64,000 nt of DNA from Burkholderia singularis (GTDB lineage: Bacteria; Pseudomonadota; Gammaproteobacteria; Burkholderiales; Burkholderiaceae): contig NZ_FXAN01000072.1 of assembly GCF_900176645.1 (NCBI RefSeq), positions 97,818 to 161,817 of the forward strand, read 5' to 3'. The translations under genes and the position numbers were made by a program. Every line of letters begins with the position of its first letter. The first letter of the stretch is position 1. Shown here piece by piece: positions 36,601 through 44,324 of the stretch. Under the pieces are notes generated by a model. The model searched no databases, was not told where the DNA came from, and saw only the letters and a list, made by a program, of their open reading frames with translations.

Positions 36601-38375
36601 ACGTCGACGAGCGACGCGCTGCCGTCCGCGCTCCAAAGCGCGTCCACTTCGGCAACCGCATCGCGAAATACCGCGTCCTCGTCGTAAAGCTGGCGCCCCA
36701 TTCCCGCCCACTGCGAGCCGTTGCCGGAATACACGAGCGCGACGCGCGCGTCGTGGCCGTGCTCGAGCGTGTGGGCCGTCGCCACGCATGCCGGCGTCGA
36801 CGCGCCGGCCGCGAGCGCGGCGAGCGCTTCGCGGCCCGCCGCGACGCTCGACGGCGCAACCACCGCGCGCGCGTCGAACCATTGCCGGCGACGCGCGGCC
36901 CCTGCGGCGAGCGCCTGCCATGCGCAACCGCCTTCGAGGCGGCGCAGATAATCCGCGGCCAGCGCGGCGAGCGCCTGCGGCACGCGCGCGGTCAGCACGA
37001 GCGGCGCGGGCGCATTCGCCGCACGCGGGCTTGCGTCGCCCGGCTCGATCACTGTCATCGATGCGGCGGGTTCCTTCGCGCGCGCCGGCGCCTCGGTCAA
37101 CACCACGTGCGCATTGGTGCCGCCGAAGCCGAACGAATTGATGCCGATCGTCAGCGGCGCATCGCGCTCGCCGAGCGGCGTGTAGCGATCGACCACGCGC
37201 AGCCGCCCGCCGGCGAAATCGATGTTCGGATTCGGCGTCTCGAAATGCAGCGAGCGCGGAATCGCACGATGCTTGAGGCAATACACGGCCTTCAGCAGCC
37301 CCGCCATGCCGGATGCCGTTTCCAAGTGGCCGATGTTGGTCTTCACCGAGCCGATCAGCAGCGGATCGTCGTCCGGGCGCTGCGCGCTGACGACGTCGAT
37401 CAGCGCGCGCGCCTCGATCGGATCGCCGACCGCCGTGCCGGTGCCGTGCGCCTCGAGATAGACGAGCGAGCGCGGATCGATGCCCGCGCGCCGGTACACG
37501 TCGCGCAGCAGCGCCCCCTGCGTCGCCGCGCTGGGCACGCTGATGCCGCCAGGCGAATAGCCGTCCGAGTTCACGCCTGAGCCTGCGATCACGGCATGAA
37601 TCGTGTCGCCGTCGGCGAGCGCGCGATCGAGCGGCTTGAGCAGAACGAACGCGCCGCCTTCGGCACGCACGTAGCCGTCGCCCGTCGCATCGAATGCGCG
37701 GCAGCGGCCGCGCGGCGACAGCATCGACGCTTTCGAGAAACTGACGAAGCCGAACGGATGCGCGAGCAGATTCACCCCGCCCGCCAGCGCGAGTTCGGCG
37801 TCACCCGTCTGCAGCGCATTGACGGCCTGATGCAACGCGACGAGCGACGACGAGCACGCAGTGTCGATCGACATGCTGGGCCCGCGCAAATCGAACAGAT
37901 ACGAAACGCGATTCGATGCGATGCTAAGCGCATTGCCGGTTGCCGAATACGGATCGACCGCGCTCAGATCGTCCATGCTGCGATTGCCGTAGTCCGGGCT
38001 CGCGACGCCGACGTACACGCCGCAATTGCGCCCGCGCATGTCGGCAGGCCGCACGCCGGCATCCTCGAACGCCTCCCACGCCAATTCGAGCAGCAGCCGC
38101 TGCTGCGGGTCCATCTGCGTCGCCTCGCGCGGCGAGATTCCGAAGAAAGCCGCATCGAAATCGGCAACATTTTCCAGAACGCCGGCCGCAAACGTGTAGC
38201 TTTTGCCGGGCTCGCGCTTCGACGGATGCCAATAGAAATCCGTGCCCAAGCGCTGTGCACTCACCTCGGTAACGGCGTCGCGCTCGTCGCGCAGCAGCCT
38301 CCAGAACTCGTCCGGATTTTGCACGCCACCGGGAAAGCGGCACGCCATCCCGACAATTGCAATCTTTACGTTCAT
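30660..38375 (-). CDS. wcbR: Single-module, highly reducing type I polyketide synthase (KS-AT-DH-psiMT-ER-KR-ACP)
   Basis: A 2571-residue megasynthase. KS residues 1-425: catalytic Cys174 (DTACSSS), His310 (EAHGTGT), His350 (KTNIGH). AT about 545-860: Ser637 in GHSVGE and YAFH at 739-742, pointing to malonyl-CoA. DH about 908-1200: His938 in DHVVDGGATFP and Asp1108. A methyltransferase-like region near 1417 reads LEIGDPGRD instead of the SAM motif LEIGAGTG, so it is probably inactive. ER about 1810-2125 with HGAAGGVG; KR about 2145-2340 with GGTGGLG and YVAANSF; ACP with Ser near 2470 (LGMDSLMGME). There is no thioesterase or loading module, so it likely works iteratively to make a saturated chain. 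ATGA overlaps both the upstream sulfatase gene and the downstream LpxC-like gene. Confidence 0.95.
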   Translation of the reverse strand: MNVKIAIVGMACRFPGGVQNPDEFWRLLRDERDAVTEVSAQRLGTDFYWHPSKREPGKSYTFAAGVLENVADFDAAFFGISPREATQMDPQQRLLLELAWEAFEDAGVRPADMRGRNCGVYVGVASPDYGNRSMDDLSAVDPYSATGNALSIASNRVSYLFDLRGPSMSIDTACSSSLVALHQAVNALQTGDAELALAGGVNLLAHPFGFVSFSKASMLSPRGRCRAFDATGDGYVRAEGGAFVLLKPLDRALADGDTIHAVIAGSGVNSDGYSPGGISVPSAATQGALLRDVYRRAGIDPRSLVYLEAHGTGTAVGDPIEARALIDVVSAQRPDDDPLLIGSVKTNIGHLETASGMAGLLKAVYCLKHRAIPRSLHFETPNPNIDFAGGRLRVVDRYTPLGERDAPLTIGINSFGFGGTNAHVVLTEAPARAKEPAASMTVIEPGDASPRAANAPAPLVLTARVPQALAALAADYLRRLEGGCAWQALAAGAARRRQWFDARAVVAPSSVAAGREALAALAAGASTPACVATAHTLEHGHDARVALVYSGNGSQWAGMGRQLYDEDAVFRDAVAEVDALWSADGSASLVDVLRAGASAEWLAATEHAQPLLFAIQVGITRVIDAHGVRFEAVTGHSVGEIAAAWAAGALTLADAVRVIKIRSRAQALTRGSGRMAAAGLDEADARALIGRLGLEPSVEIAGVNSPQAVTLAGPLDALLAIDAALRASGQFFQLLDLDYAFHSRQMEPIKPVVLKQLADLAPRAGSGGFVSAVTGERLTGDALGAQYWWRNIREPVRFSDAIACIAASGVRLFIEVSPHSILRTYVKQTLAALKLPGTTLPTLKRNQDGAQMLRQAVASAVAHGAPVDLDRFVPDAPRVALPTYPWQRERYWLESSPEGCNLVNRRREHPLLGYRLSGPALAWENELDPLRMPMLADHVVDGGATFPGAGYVEMALAAARAFFGTPDCALEHLEIRAPVVFQGQQTKCFRFTIEPRTARFRIETRDRMSDAPWVENVVGRLLESGNTLDASSAVPRGEMERLLARPDAGAAALYDAAAALGLAYGPAFRWVRAVRLAGNTALADVAAPPACGDALERADYLLHPALMDSGFHPLFALLVQRAAEAEAEAGARTRADAGALPAAYVPVHLGRIDYLRGDAIVRVLARIERRNPHSIVASFEFLDAADAIVARLAGCRFKRIDLVARRLNPPARFVYALDAKPLPSTFDASVLPAPALLVERALASLASREDFTRRTRHLTEMLPLLDVLASGYALAALDATGAFGQPAPLAGERAALVARLAAMLVEDGLAHWDGPRLVRNDESCALLPALDELWRGLIAESPGHVAELTLLAHCGATLPAVLRGEAASRPLSSTGDSLVDHFFDASPTWSHAHALLAACVDEALATWRLPRRLRVLEIGDPGRDVLRPLGVVPSAVRCDYTIAGTPRQLASFDAHAYPSVQTIALQTGDAFAFSTDDRTPFDIVVIDRALSARSDPLAVVTVVLERLAPGGIVVVTEQSGSRFADIVFAVVSGGAHAAGATSASPLPCAAPGEIESLLAHAGFIDVTRYLEQSLDLEGVPTFIVARKPAARAHDDREALDGAVWDSLDTAAYAERWLVVTGDDNDACAALASALAGTGCYAEAVPLERVAEIVALASPAQPHHLVFVAPDAAVADDADGDELMRAQQTGVVSLARLVRELCVVDATASARLSIVTRGGAPFEAEGAPLNPAQAGLWGLGRVLANEHPELSCQLIDVHPALELPLDALVRELLANDDEEEVLLTPQGRFVPRMLSAAQADARTDTLGVRPAAVLAFDAPGSLRNLEWFALPPRELEPDEVEIEPVATGLNFRDVMYAMGLLSDEAVESGFAGATIGMELAGRVVRVGRDVDGFSVGDAVLGFASAAFATRVRTRASALAHKPSQLSFEEAATIPTTFFTAYYALAELARLRAGERVLVHGAAGGVGIAAIQIARHLGAEVFATAGNDEKREFVRLAGAHHVLDSRSLSFADEILALTHGEGVDIVLNSLAGEAMVRSIDTLRPFGRFLELGKRDFYENSQIGLRPLRNNISYFGIDADQLMNARPDLTAHLFGEVIALFEQRALHPLPYRAFPASRVEDAFRYMQQARQIGKVLVTYSAGTPAPARSSALAPGELRLDPAAGYLIVGGTGGLGFASARWMVSRGARHLTLASRGGTLEPVLHDEAAQWRDALGVQVHVVSCDATDAAALARVVGEIGARGTPLKGVLHSAMQIDDGLLRNLDDARFNAVLAPKVAGAWNLHRATRDLALDFFIVYSSVTTYLGNPGQASYVAANSFVEALVAARRAAGLAGTVMAWGPVDDVGFLARNTDTRDALQARIGGVSITSGEALAALERVLCAGEAGEAVVRLDWQAVSRGMPAAGARRYALLRAFGASEPAREGGTRLRAQVQALARNDAIGTVEDNLRAQIARILHLSPDRIALDRSVLDLGMDSLMGMELGMAIEETFEVKLSVMAIADGATVHSLAERIVDLIAGAANASAAFDGEAARRASLVEQHGLEGAARDAMLSPAGGAEPAGAAAASAPNPLALTA

Positions 38376-39907
38376 CGTTGCGTCGTATTTTCCGATGCAC
38401 TTGCAGTGGGGTTGCTCGCTTGCGAGGCTTCGATCATTTGAAGCAGCATCGAACCGAGTTCTTCGACACGCGCATTTCGTCGGCAGGCGGCCGGCGTTCC
38501 GAAATTCCGCCAGATAAAGTAGTCGCTGCGTTCAGGTGCAATCGTTAGCTTATCGAAAATATGTGGCAATGCCGGAACGTGATCGCCGTAAAAACAAACG
38601 ACCGTATCCCGCCGTCGGGCTCGCACATGATCGAGCAGCCGCCCGATCATTGCATCCGCATTTGCGGCGTGACGCAAGTAAACCGTCAAATCGCGCCATG
38701 CGGGACCATCGCCGAGCGTGTGATACCGGCCCGATTCGCCCGGCTCGACCGGCTCCAGATGCAGCGGCCCGTGGTTCTCCATGGTCATCGCGAACGCGAA
38801 GAGCGGCTTGTCCCGCGGCGCGTCGAGTTCCGCGATCAGCGCGTCGGCGAGCGCGCGATCGGCAATATACGGGCCGGCTCGCGGCGCGTCCTCGAAGTGG
38901 CGGATATCGACGAACCGCTCGAAATGCATGAGCGGAAACACGCGATCCCGGCCGAAGAAATCCGCGTAGTAAGGATGCATCGCGAGGGTCCGATAGCCGG
39001 AACGCTGAAACCAGCCTGCAAGCGACGCGCACGCGCGGCGCACGAATGCATAGGGATAGAAGCGCGCGTAGCCGAGACGCTCGGACGCCACCCCCGTCAA
39101 CATCGCGAACTCGGAACGCATCGTATTTGCGCCCCACGCCGGAACCGTAAGCTCTCCGTAATAGTGTGACTCGCGCTGCGCGGCGTCGAAATGCGTGAAG
39201 ATCGATGGCTCGATGCCTGCGATCACGCGGCGCGCATCGAAGAACGACTCGCTCTGAATCACGATCACGTCCGGGTAGCCGGCGGCCTGCCCGTCGGCGA
39301 ACGGGCTTAGCGCCGCCGCGCGCTCGAACGCGCGCAATGTCGCCGGCCGCAGCCCGTTCAGCAGATAGGCGATGAACGTGGCGAGAAAACCGTGACGCCG
39401 TTGATCGACATTCGCATCCAGCGTGAGCGTCAGACGCTTCGCGAGCACGACGCCGCACGCCAGGCACGCGGCGAGCGCCGCCAGCACGCCGGCAAACGAC
39501 CGCGCCACCACCGGCGGCTCGGCTATGCATCCCGCCGCAAGCAGCGCGACGCCGACTGCGATCGCGGCGATCTTGCCGGCGCCGAGGAAAGGCAAATACA
39601 GGCGCGGATGCGCGAAAAGCTGACTGAAAAGGCTCAAATCGGTGAATACGAACGGCTCGCGCAACGATTCGTACTTCGCATTGCTAACGGCTGCCAGTAG
39701 GCCGACGAGCGCAAGCGCGACGAAAGTAGAAAACCACGCGCGCGCGGTGACGGCGAACACGCATACGCCGAAGAACGCGACGGCGAGCACGTGTAATGCG
39801 ATGGCAGGCAACGGCCGGCGCCACGGCGCGCGCGGTATCGCGAGCGCATCGAGCACGAACGACAGTGCGATTGCAAAGGTCAACGCCAACGCAAGCCCGC
39901 TGCTCAT
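38372..39907 (-). CDS. wcbQ: Membrane-anchored sulfatase / LtaS-type phosphotransferase
   Basis: A 511-residue protein with about five N-terminal transmembrane helices (residues 1-170) and a periplasmic alkaline-phosphatase-superfamily domain. Motifs: VIVIQSESFFD (metal-binding Glu), WGANTMRSEFAMLTG with the candidate Thr nucleophile, FAMTMENHGPLH (His) and VCFYGDHVPALP (Asp-His). This is the layout of lipoteichoic acid synthases and phosphoethanolamine or glycerophosphate transferases, so it probably moves a phospho-alcohol group onto a glycolipid or glycan. The start at 39907 lies one base after the SDR stop, and its stop overlaps the PKS start as ATGA. Confidence 0.84.
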   Translation of the reverse strand: MSSGLALALTFAIALSFVLDALAIPRAPWRRPLPAIALHVLAVAFFGVCVFAVTARAWFSTFVALALVGLLAAVSNAKYESLREPFVFTDLSLFSQLFAHPRLYLPFLGAGKIAAIAVGVALLAAGCIAEPPVVARSFAGVLAALAACLACGVVLAKRLTLTLDANVDQRRHGFLATFIAYLLNGLRPATLRAFERAAALSPFADGQAAGYPDVIVIQSESFFDARRVIAGIEPSIFTHFDAAQRESHYYGELTVPAWGANTMRSEFAMLTGVASERLGYARFYPYAFVRRACASLAGWFQRSGYRTLAMHPYYADFFGRDRVFPLMHFERFVDIRHFEDAPRAGPYIADRALADALIAELDAPRDKPLFAFAMTMENHGPLHLEPVEPGESGRYHTLGDGPAWRDLTVYLRHAANADAMIGRLLDHVRARRRDTVVCFYGDHVPALPHIFDKLTIAPERSDYFIWRNFGTPAACRRNARVEELGSMLLQMIEASQASNPTASASENTTQR

Positions 39908-39908
39908 C

Positions 39909-40694
39909 TCAGCGCTCCTCGCGCGGTAGATACGACAGCCGGCCGAGAATGGGGTCCGCGAGCGCGGCGGGCAGCACCGACAGCAAGCGCATGCCGAGCG
40001 ACAACAGCCCCGGAAACGCAATCTCCGCGCGCCGCGCGGCGAGCCGGCGCCGGATGTGATCGGCGGCCTTGTCCGCCGGCCATAAGAACGGCTTATCGCC
40101 CGGAAAGACATCGCTCATCGCGGTCTTCACGAAGCCGGGCAGGATCACCGACAGCGTGACGCCATCGCGCGCGAGCAACGGCCGGACCGAGTCCGCATAA
40201 GCCTTGATCGCCGCCTTGCTCGCGCAATAAGCAGGAGAAATCGCCATCCCGCGCAATGCGGCCAGCGAGCTGACCATCGCGATCTGGCCGCGCCGGCGCA
40301 ACCGCATCCGCGCGACAACCGGCAACACGGTACGCAGTGCGCCGTAAAAATTGGTATCGACAACGGTGGCGATGCGCTCGAAGGTCTCCCAGTCGGCCGC
40401 CGAAGCGAGCGTGCTCGCGACGCCCGCGTTCGCAACCAGCAAATCGATCGGGTAGCGCTCGTCGAACTGGATGAGCCACGTGTCGACCTCCCCGTCGTTA
40501 CGCACATCGAACTGTCCGGCGACGACGAGCGCGCCGCGCGCGCGGCACGCTGCCACGCATTCGTCGAGCCTCGCGCCATCGCGCCCGACGAGCCCGAGCA
40601 CGACGCCGGGCGCCGCATATGCCTGCGCGAGCGCGCGGCCGAGCCCCGAGCTTGCACCCGTGATGACGACGTGGCGCGGCGCGCCGCTAGTCAC
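39909..40694 (-). CDS. wcbP: Short-chain dehydrogenase/reductase of the capsule lipid operon
   Basis: A 261-residue SDR with TGASSGLGRAL for cofactor binding, VANAGVAS (NNAG variant), Ser in MVSSLAALRG and Tyr-x3-Lys in AYCASKAAI. The C-terminal GDKPFLWPADKAADHIRRRL and following hydrophobic stretch resemble SDRs acting on long-chain or keto-lipid substrates (YqjQ/3-ketosphinganine reductase-like). A 3-keto lipid from the oxoamine synthase is an attractive substrate, but this is an inference. It overlaps WcbO by eight bases. Confidence 0.84.
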   Translation of the reverse strand: MTSGAPRHVVITGASSGLGRALAQAYAAPGVVLGLVGRDGARLDECVAACRARGALVVAGQFDVRNDGEVDTWLIQFDERYPIDLLVANAGVASTLASAADWETFERIATVVDTNFYGALRTVLPVVARMRLRRRGQIAMVSSLAALRGMAISPAYCASKAAIKAYADSVRPLLARDGVTLSVILPGFVKTAMSDVFPGDKPFLWPADKAADHIRRRLAARRAEIAFPGLLSLGMRLLSVLPAALADPILGRLSYLPREER

Positions 40695-41892
40695 GCGCCG
40701 CCTCCAGCCGCTCGAGCGCGCCCGCCGTCGCCATTTCGATGCCGGTACGCGTGTAGAAATCGCCGTTGATCTGGGTGTGATGCATGACGTAGTCGAGAAA
40801 CGCGTGATAGAGAGTCATATCGGGCGGCTCGGCCTGCGTCCAGAAATCCTCGAGACCGCCTTGCCACGTGAGCCCCGGCAGCGCATACACGGCCGCGCCG
40901 AGCGCGATCAGCGGGCGGCGGTGATGCAATGCCGACAATCCCACCGTACTGTTGACGACCACGACGCCCGCCGCATGCTCGAGCAGGGTTGGCAGATGGC
41001 CCGAGTCGATGAAGCGCACGCGCCTGTCGATGCCGAGTTCCGCCGCGAGCTTGTACGTAAAGCGCCGATAATCGATCAATCCCGTGTCGAGCGGATGGTT
41101 CTTGATGACAAGCAACGCATCGGAACGCGCATCCCGTGCAAACGAGCGCATCACCCGCCCGATCGCGTCGCGAATGCCGTCGAACGGCGAATGGACGACG
41201 ATCTGCGCGTCCGAGCCCAGTTGCAGCGGAAACAAATAATAGGAGCATTGCGTACCCAGCAACTCCTGCGTCACTTTCTCCGCTTTACTGCGATGGCGGC
41301 GATACTGCAGTGCGCGCATCGCAAGACCTGCATATTCGACCAAGCCGTTCCTCGGACGATGGCTGCAATAGTGAGGAAAGCGGCTTGCATAAAACGCGTT
41401 TGCACTACGATACCGGATATCGTGGAATGTGCGCTCGTAAAGGTTGTAACCGGTTGGCCGCCCCGGCTGGCTCGGCGGCGTGACGGCCCGTTGCTCGACA
41501 TACCAGGCAGGGTCGCGCGGCAGCAGCGAGCGGCCGTTGACGCCGTGCCGCTCGAGCGTCAGCCAGTGCGGGCGAATGTAACCTTCCTCGAACACGTGCA
41601 TGCGCAGGCCGCATGCCTGCGCGATCGGATGCATCGGCCGGTGAACCTCGCGACAGTCGCCGAACATAATGACATCGGTCACCCCCTCCGTTCGGACTGC
41701 TTGCGAGTACCAGTCGGGCAGTTCGTCGAGCGCGCCTTGATAATCCCAAGCCGCACCCGCTCCGCTGTACAAAAGATCGCCGCCACAAAAATTGACTCGG
41801 CGCACCGCGTGCCCCCGCCGGGACAAAGCTTCGGACAACCGGCTAAAAAACGGCGAAGCCGTTCCCTGCAGCACAAGAAATGAGCGAGCCAT
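40687..41892 (-). CDS. wcbO: KpsS-like capsule polysaccharide transferase (WcbO)
   Basis: A 401-residue protein of the KpsS/LipB capsule family. MARSFLVLQGTASPFFSRLSEAL at the start resembles the GT-B N-terminal domain. EEGYIRPHWLTLE is the diagnostic motif (E-x-G-Y-x-R-P), and VIKNHPLDTG and VVVNSTVGLSALHHRRPLIALG complete the C-terminal nucleotide-binding half. KpsS enzymes add the first beta-Kdo to lysophosphatidylglycerol as the capsule anchor. Its operon partner genes make a distinct lipid, so it may use that lipid as acceptor. First gene of the leftward operon; the partner enzyme KpsC is not in the window. Confidence 0.85.
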   Translation of the reverse strand: MARSFLVLQGTASPFFSRLSEALSRRGHAVRRVNFCGGDLLYSGAGAAWDYQGALDELPDWYSQAVRTEGVTDVIMFGDCREVHRPMHPIAQACGLRMHVFEEGYIRPHWLTLERHGVNGRSLLPRDPAWYVEQRAVTPPSQPGRPTGYNLYERTFHDIRYRSANAFYASRFPHYCSHRPRNGLVEYAGLAMRALQYRRHRSKAEKVTQELLGTQCSYYLFPLQLGSDAQIVVHSPFDGIRDAIGRVMRSFARDARSDALLVIKNHPLDTGLIDYRRFTYKLAAELGIDRRVRFIDSGHLPTLLEHAAGVVVVNSTVGLSALHHRRPLIALGAAVYALPGLTWQGGLEDFWTQAEPPDMTLYHAFLDYVMHHTQINGDFYTRTGIEMATAGALERLEAARD

Positions 41893-42347
41893 CGAAAAAA
41901 GTCAACCGACGAAATGGACCCGCTCGAGGGAAAAATCGCCGCCGCCCCTCGAAACGAACCTTTTATGAATATTAACGCTGGCACTTGGCTGCTCCTCTTT
42001 TCGGGAGCAAAATGAATATAGCATCCTGCCAAAAAAAGCAAAACAGATGTCCTGAATGATCTATCGCGTATTGCACAAATCTGACGAAGCGCCCCATGCG
42101 ATGGCACGATTCATTCTCGCTGGCTATAATCAGCCGCCCAGTGACCTGCCGGCCTCGCCGGTAGAAAAAACGTACTTGCCGGAAGTCATCCGTTCGCGGT
42201 TCAATGCGACAAAGCGATCAAGCAGGCGAAGACAATACGTCTATTTGCGCTATACCCGTTGCATGACCGTGCCATTTGATCGAATCCGCTCTTAAGTCGA
42301 AAGGTAATTGTGTCTTTTGACAGAATGCAAAGAGCCAATCAGCCTGG
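41893..42347. promoter_or_regulatory. Divergent promoter region of the capsule lipid and export operons
   Basis: 455 bases of relatively AT-rich DNA between wcbO (leftward) and the KpsE-like gene (rightward). A rightward promoter is plausible at 42102-42130: TGGCAC, 17 bases, TATAAT (exact -10). A weaker leftward -10 (TATATT on the minus strand, 42020-42015) faces wcbO. A 6-bp inverted repeat TGCTCC / GGAGCA lies around 41990-42010. I do not see an obvious RfaH ops element. Confidence 0.5.
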
Positions 42348-43517
42348 ATGGAAGGGAAGTTGGAAAACGTATCTGGCAACGCATCCTCAGTCCCGACGAC
42401 CGAAAAGCGCGCGAACGCAAGCGTTCTCGGGCGGATCAGGCGACTCGACAAACTGTTCGTCTTGACGGTGGCGGTCCCCACCGTCATCGCGACCCTCTAC
42501 TACGGCCTCATCGCGTCAGACGTTTACGTGTCCGAATCGCGCTTCGTGGTCCGAAGCGCCCAGCGGGCCGCCCAGCCGAGCGTGATGGGCGCGCTGCTGC
42601 AAGGCACGGGGCTCGTGCGCGAGCAGGACGACACGTATTCCGTCATCGATTACATCCAGTCGCGCGACGCGCTGCGCGAGCTGGGCCAGAACTATGTGCT
42701 CGACGCCTATTCGAAGCAAGGCGACTTGATCAGCCGCTTCAACGCGTCGCTCGACAACAGCTTCGAATCGCTATGGAAGTACTACGACAAGCGAATCGTG
42801 TCGGTGACGCTCGATTCGTCGTCGGGCATCGCCACGCTGAAGGTGCGCGGCTATACGCCCAACGACGCATATGCGATCAACTCGAAGCTGCTCGGCTTGA
42901 GCGAGCAGCTCGTCAACAGATTGAACCAGCGGGCCGCCCACGACATGGTGAGTTTCGCGCAAAACCAGGTCAATCTGGCTGCCGCGAAAGCGAAAGATGC
43001 AGCCGTCGCACTCGCCGCGTACCGCAATTCGAATGCGGTCTTCGATCCGGACAAGCAATCGGCACTGCAATTGCAGCAGGTCACCAGCTTACAGACGGAG
43101 CTGTTCAACGCGCAGACCCAGTTGCGCCAGCTTCAGGTCATTGCGCCGCAGAACCCGCAGATCTCGGTGCTCAAAAACAACATCGTGGAAATCGAGCGGC
43201 AGATCCGGGAATCGGCAAGCGGCGTCGCAGGCGGCAAGAATTCGCTGTCGAACAAGAGCGCGAGCTATACGCGGCTGCAACTCGACTCGCAAGTCGCAGA
43301 CAAGCAGCTTGCGTCCGCGATAACGGCCATGGAAACCGCACGCGGCGAAGCGCAGCGCCAGCAGCTCTACCTCGAGCGCCTCGTGAATCCCAACACGCCG
43401 GATATCGCAATCGAGCCGAAGCGCCTCAAATCGATCTTCGAAGTGTTCGCGCTCGGCATGATCGCGTGGGGTATTCTGAGCCTGCTGCTCGCCGGCGTGC
43501 GCGAGCACCACGACTGA
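42348..43517 (+). CDS. wcbD: Capsule export inner-membrane protein (KpsE/BexC/CtrB-type, WcbD)
   Basis: A 389-residue polysaccharide co-polymerase-type exporter. It has an N-terminal transmembrane helix at about 36-58 (LFVLTVAVPTVIATLYYGLI), a large periplasmic region with YVSESRFVVRSAQ and a long coiled coil (residues about 200-350), and a C-terminal helix (FEVFALGMIAWGILSLLLAG). It links the ABC transporter to the outer-membrane channel. The ribosome site is weak and the start (42348) is not certain. The outer-membrane OPX partner (KpsD/WcbC) is not in the window. Confidence 0.9.
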   Translation: MEGKLENVSGNASSVPTTEKRANASVLGRIRRLDKLFVLTVAVPTVIATLYYGLIASDVYVSESRFVVRSAQRAAQPSVMGALLQGTGLVREQDDTYSVIDYIQSRDALRELGQNYVLDAYSKQGDLISRFNASLDNSFESLWKYYDKRIVSVTLDSSSGIATLKVRGYTPNDAYAINSKLLGLSEQLVNRLNQRAAHDMVSFAQNQVNLAAAKAKDAAVALAAYRNSNAVFDPDKQSALQLQQVTSLQTELFNAQTQLRQLQVIAPQNPQISVLKNNIVEIERQIRESASGVAGGKNSLSNKSASYTRLQLDSQVADKQLASAITAMETARGEAQRQQLYLERLVNPNTPDIAIEPKRLKSIFEVFALGMIAWGILSLLLAGVREHHD

Positions 43518-43529
43518 GCGCGCCCGGCA

Positions 43530-44324
43530 ATGGCGACTCACGACACTCCGCTGTCACGTTCGATCGCAATCCAGACGCGCGTGGTCGGCGCGCTGCTGAT
43601 GCGGGAGATCTTGACGAGATTCGGCCGGCACAACATCGGCTTTCTGTGGATGTTCTTCGAGCCGATGATGTTCACGGTCGGCGTGCTCACGCTCTGGACG
43701 GTCACCAAAATGACGCACGGCTCGTCGCTGCCCGTCACCGCATTCGCGGTAACGGGCTACTCGCCCGTGCTGCTGTGGCGCAATTGCGCGAACCGCTGCG
43801 CGCTCGCGATCCTGCCAAACCAAGCGCTCCTCTATCACCGGAACGTGCGCGTGCTCGATTTTTTCTTCGCCCGCCTGCTGCTGGAAATCGGGGGCGCGAC
43901 GATGTCGTTTACATTTCTCACGATTCTTTTCATCACCGTCGGCATGATGAAGCCGCCCGAAGACGTGCTGCTCGTGCTCGGCGGATGGCTGCATTTCATC
44001 GTGTTCGGCAGCAGCCTCGCGCTCATCATCGGAGCGCTGTCCGAGCGCAGCGAAGCGATCGAGCGGGTCTGGCACACCGTTTCGTACCTGCTCTTTCCAC
44101 TGTCCGGGTCGGTCTTCATGGTGTCGTGGATTCCTCAGAAATTCCAGCCTTACGTATTGCTGCTGCCGATGGTGCATGGCTCCGAGATGCTGCGCGCCGG
44201 ATACTTCGGCTCGCTCGTGACGCCGTACTATAGTGTCCAATACATGGTGTTCAGCGACGCAATTCTATTGCTGGTCGGCCTGTATCTCGTTCGCGACACG
44301 GGCAGGAGGGTGGAACCGGAATGA
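43530..44324 (+). CDS. wzm: Capsule ABC transporter permease (KpsM/Wzm-type)
   Basis: A 264-residue ABC-2 type permease with six predicted transmembrane helices. It begins with an amphipathic segment [25 protein letters not shown], the family's characteristic start. [22 protein letters not shown] and [12 protein letters not shown] are typical of KpsM capsule exporters. It follows the KpsE-type gene by 12 bases and overlaps wzt by four bases (ATGA at 44321-44324). Confidence 0.93.
   Translation: MATHDTPLSRSIAIQTRVVGALLMREILTRFGRHNIGFLWMFFEPMMFTVGVLTLWTVTKMTHGSSLPVTAFAVTGYSPVLLWRNCANRCALAILPNQALLYHRNVRVLDFFFARLLLEIGGATMSFTFLTILFITVGMMKPPEDVLLVLGGWLHFIVFGSSLALIIGALSERSEAIERVWHTVSYLLFPLSGSVFMVSWIPQKFQPYVLLLPMVHGSEMLRAGYFGSLVTPYYSVQYMVFSDAILLLVGLYLVRDTGRRVEPE

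Noticed and set aside
33315..37580. Very long open frame on the plus strand, antisense to the PKS
   Set aside because: It is the high-GC shadow of the PKS codons: Arg-rich, no domain, no ribosome site, and the minus-strand frame carries all KS/AT/DH motifs.
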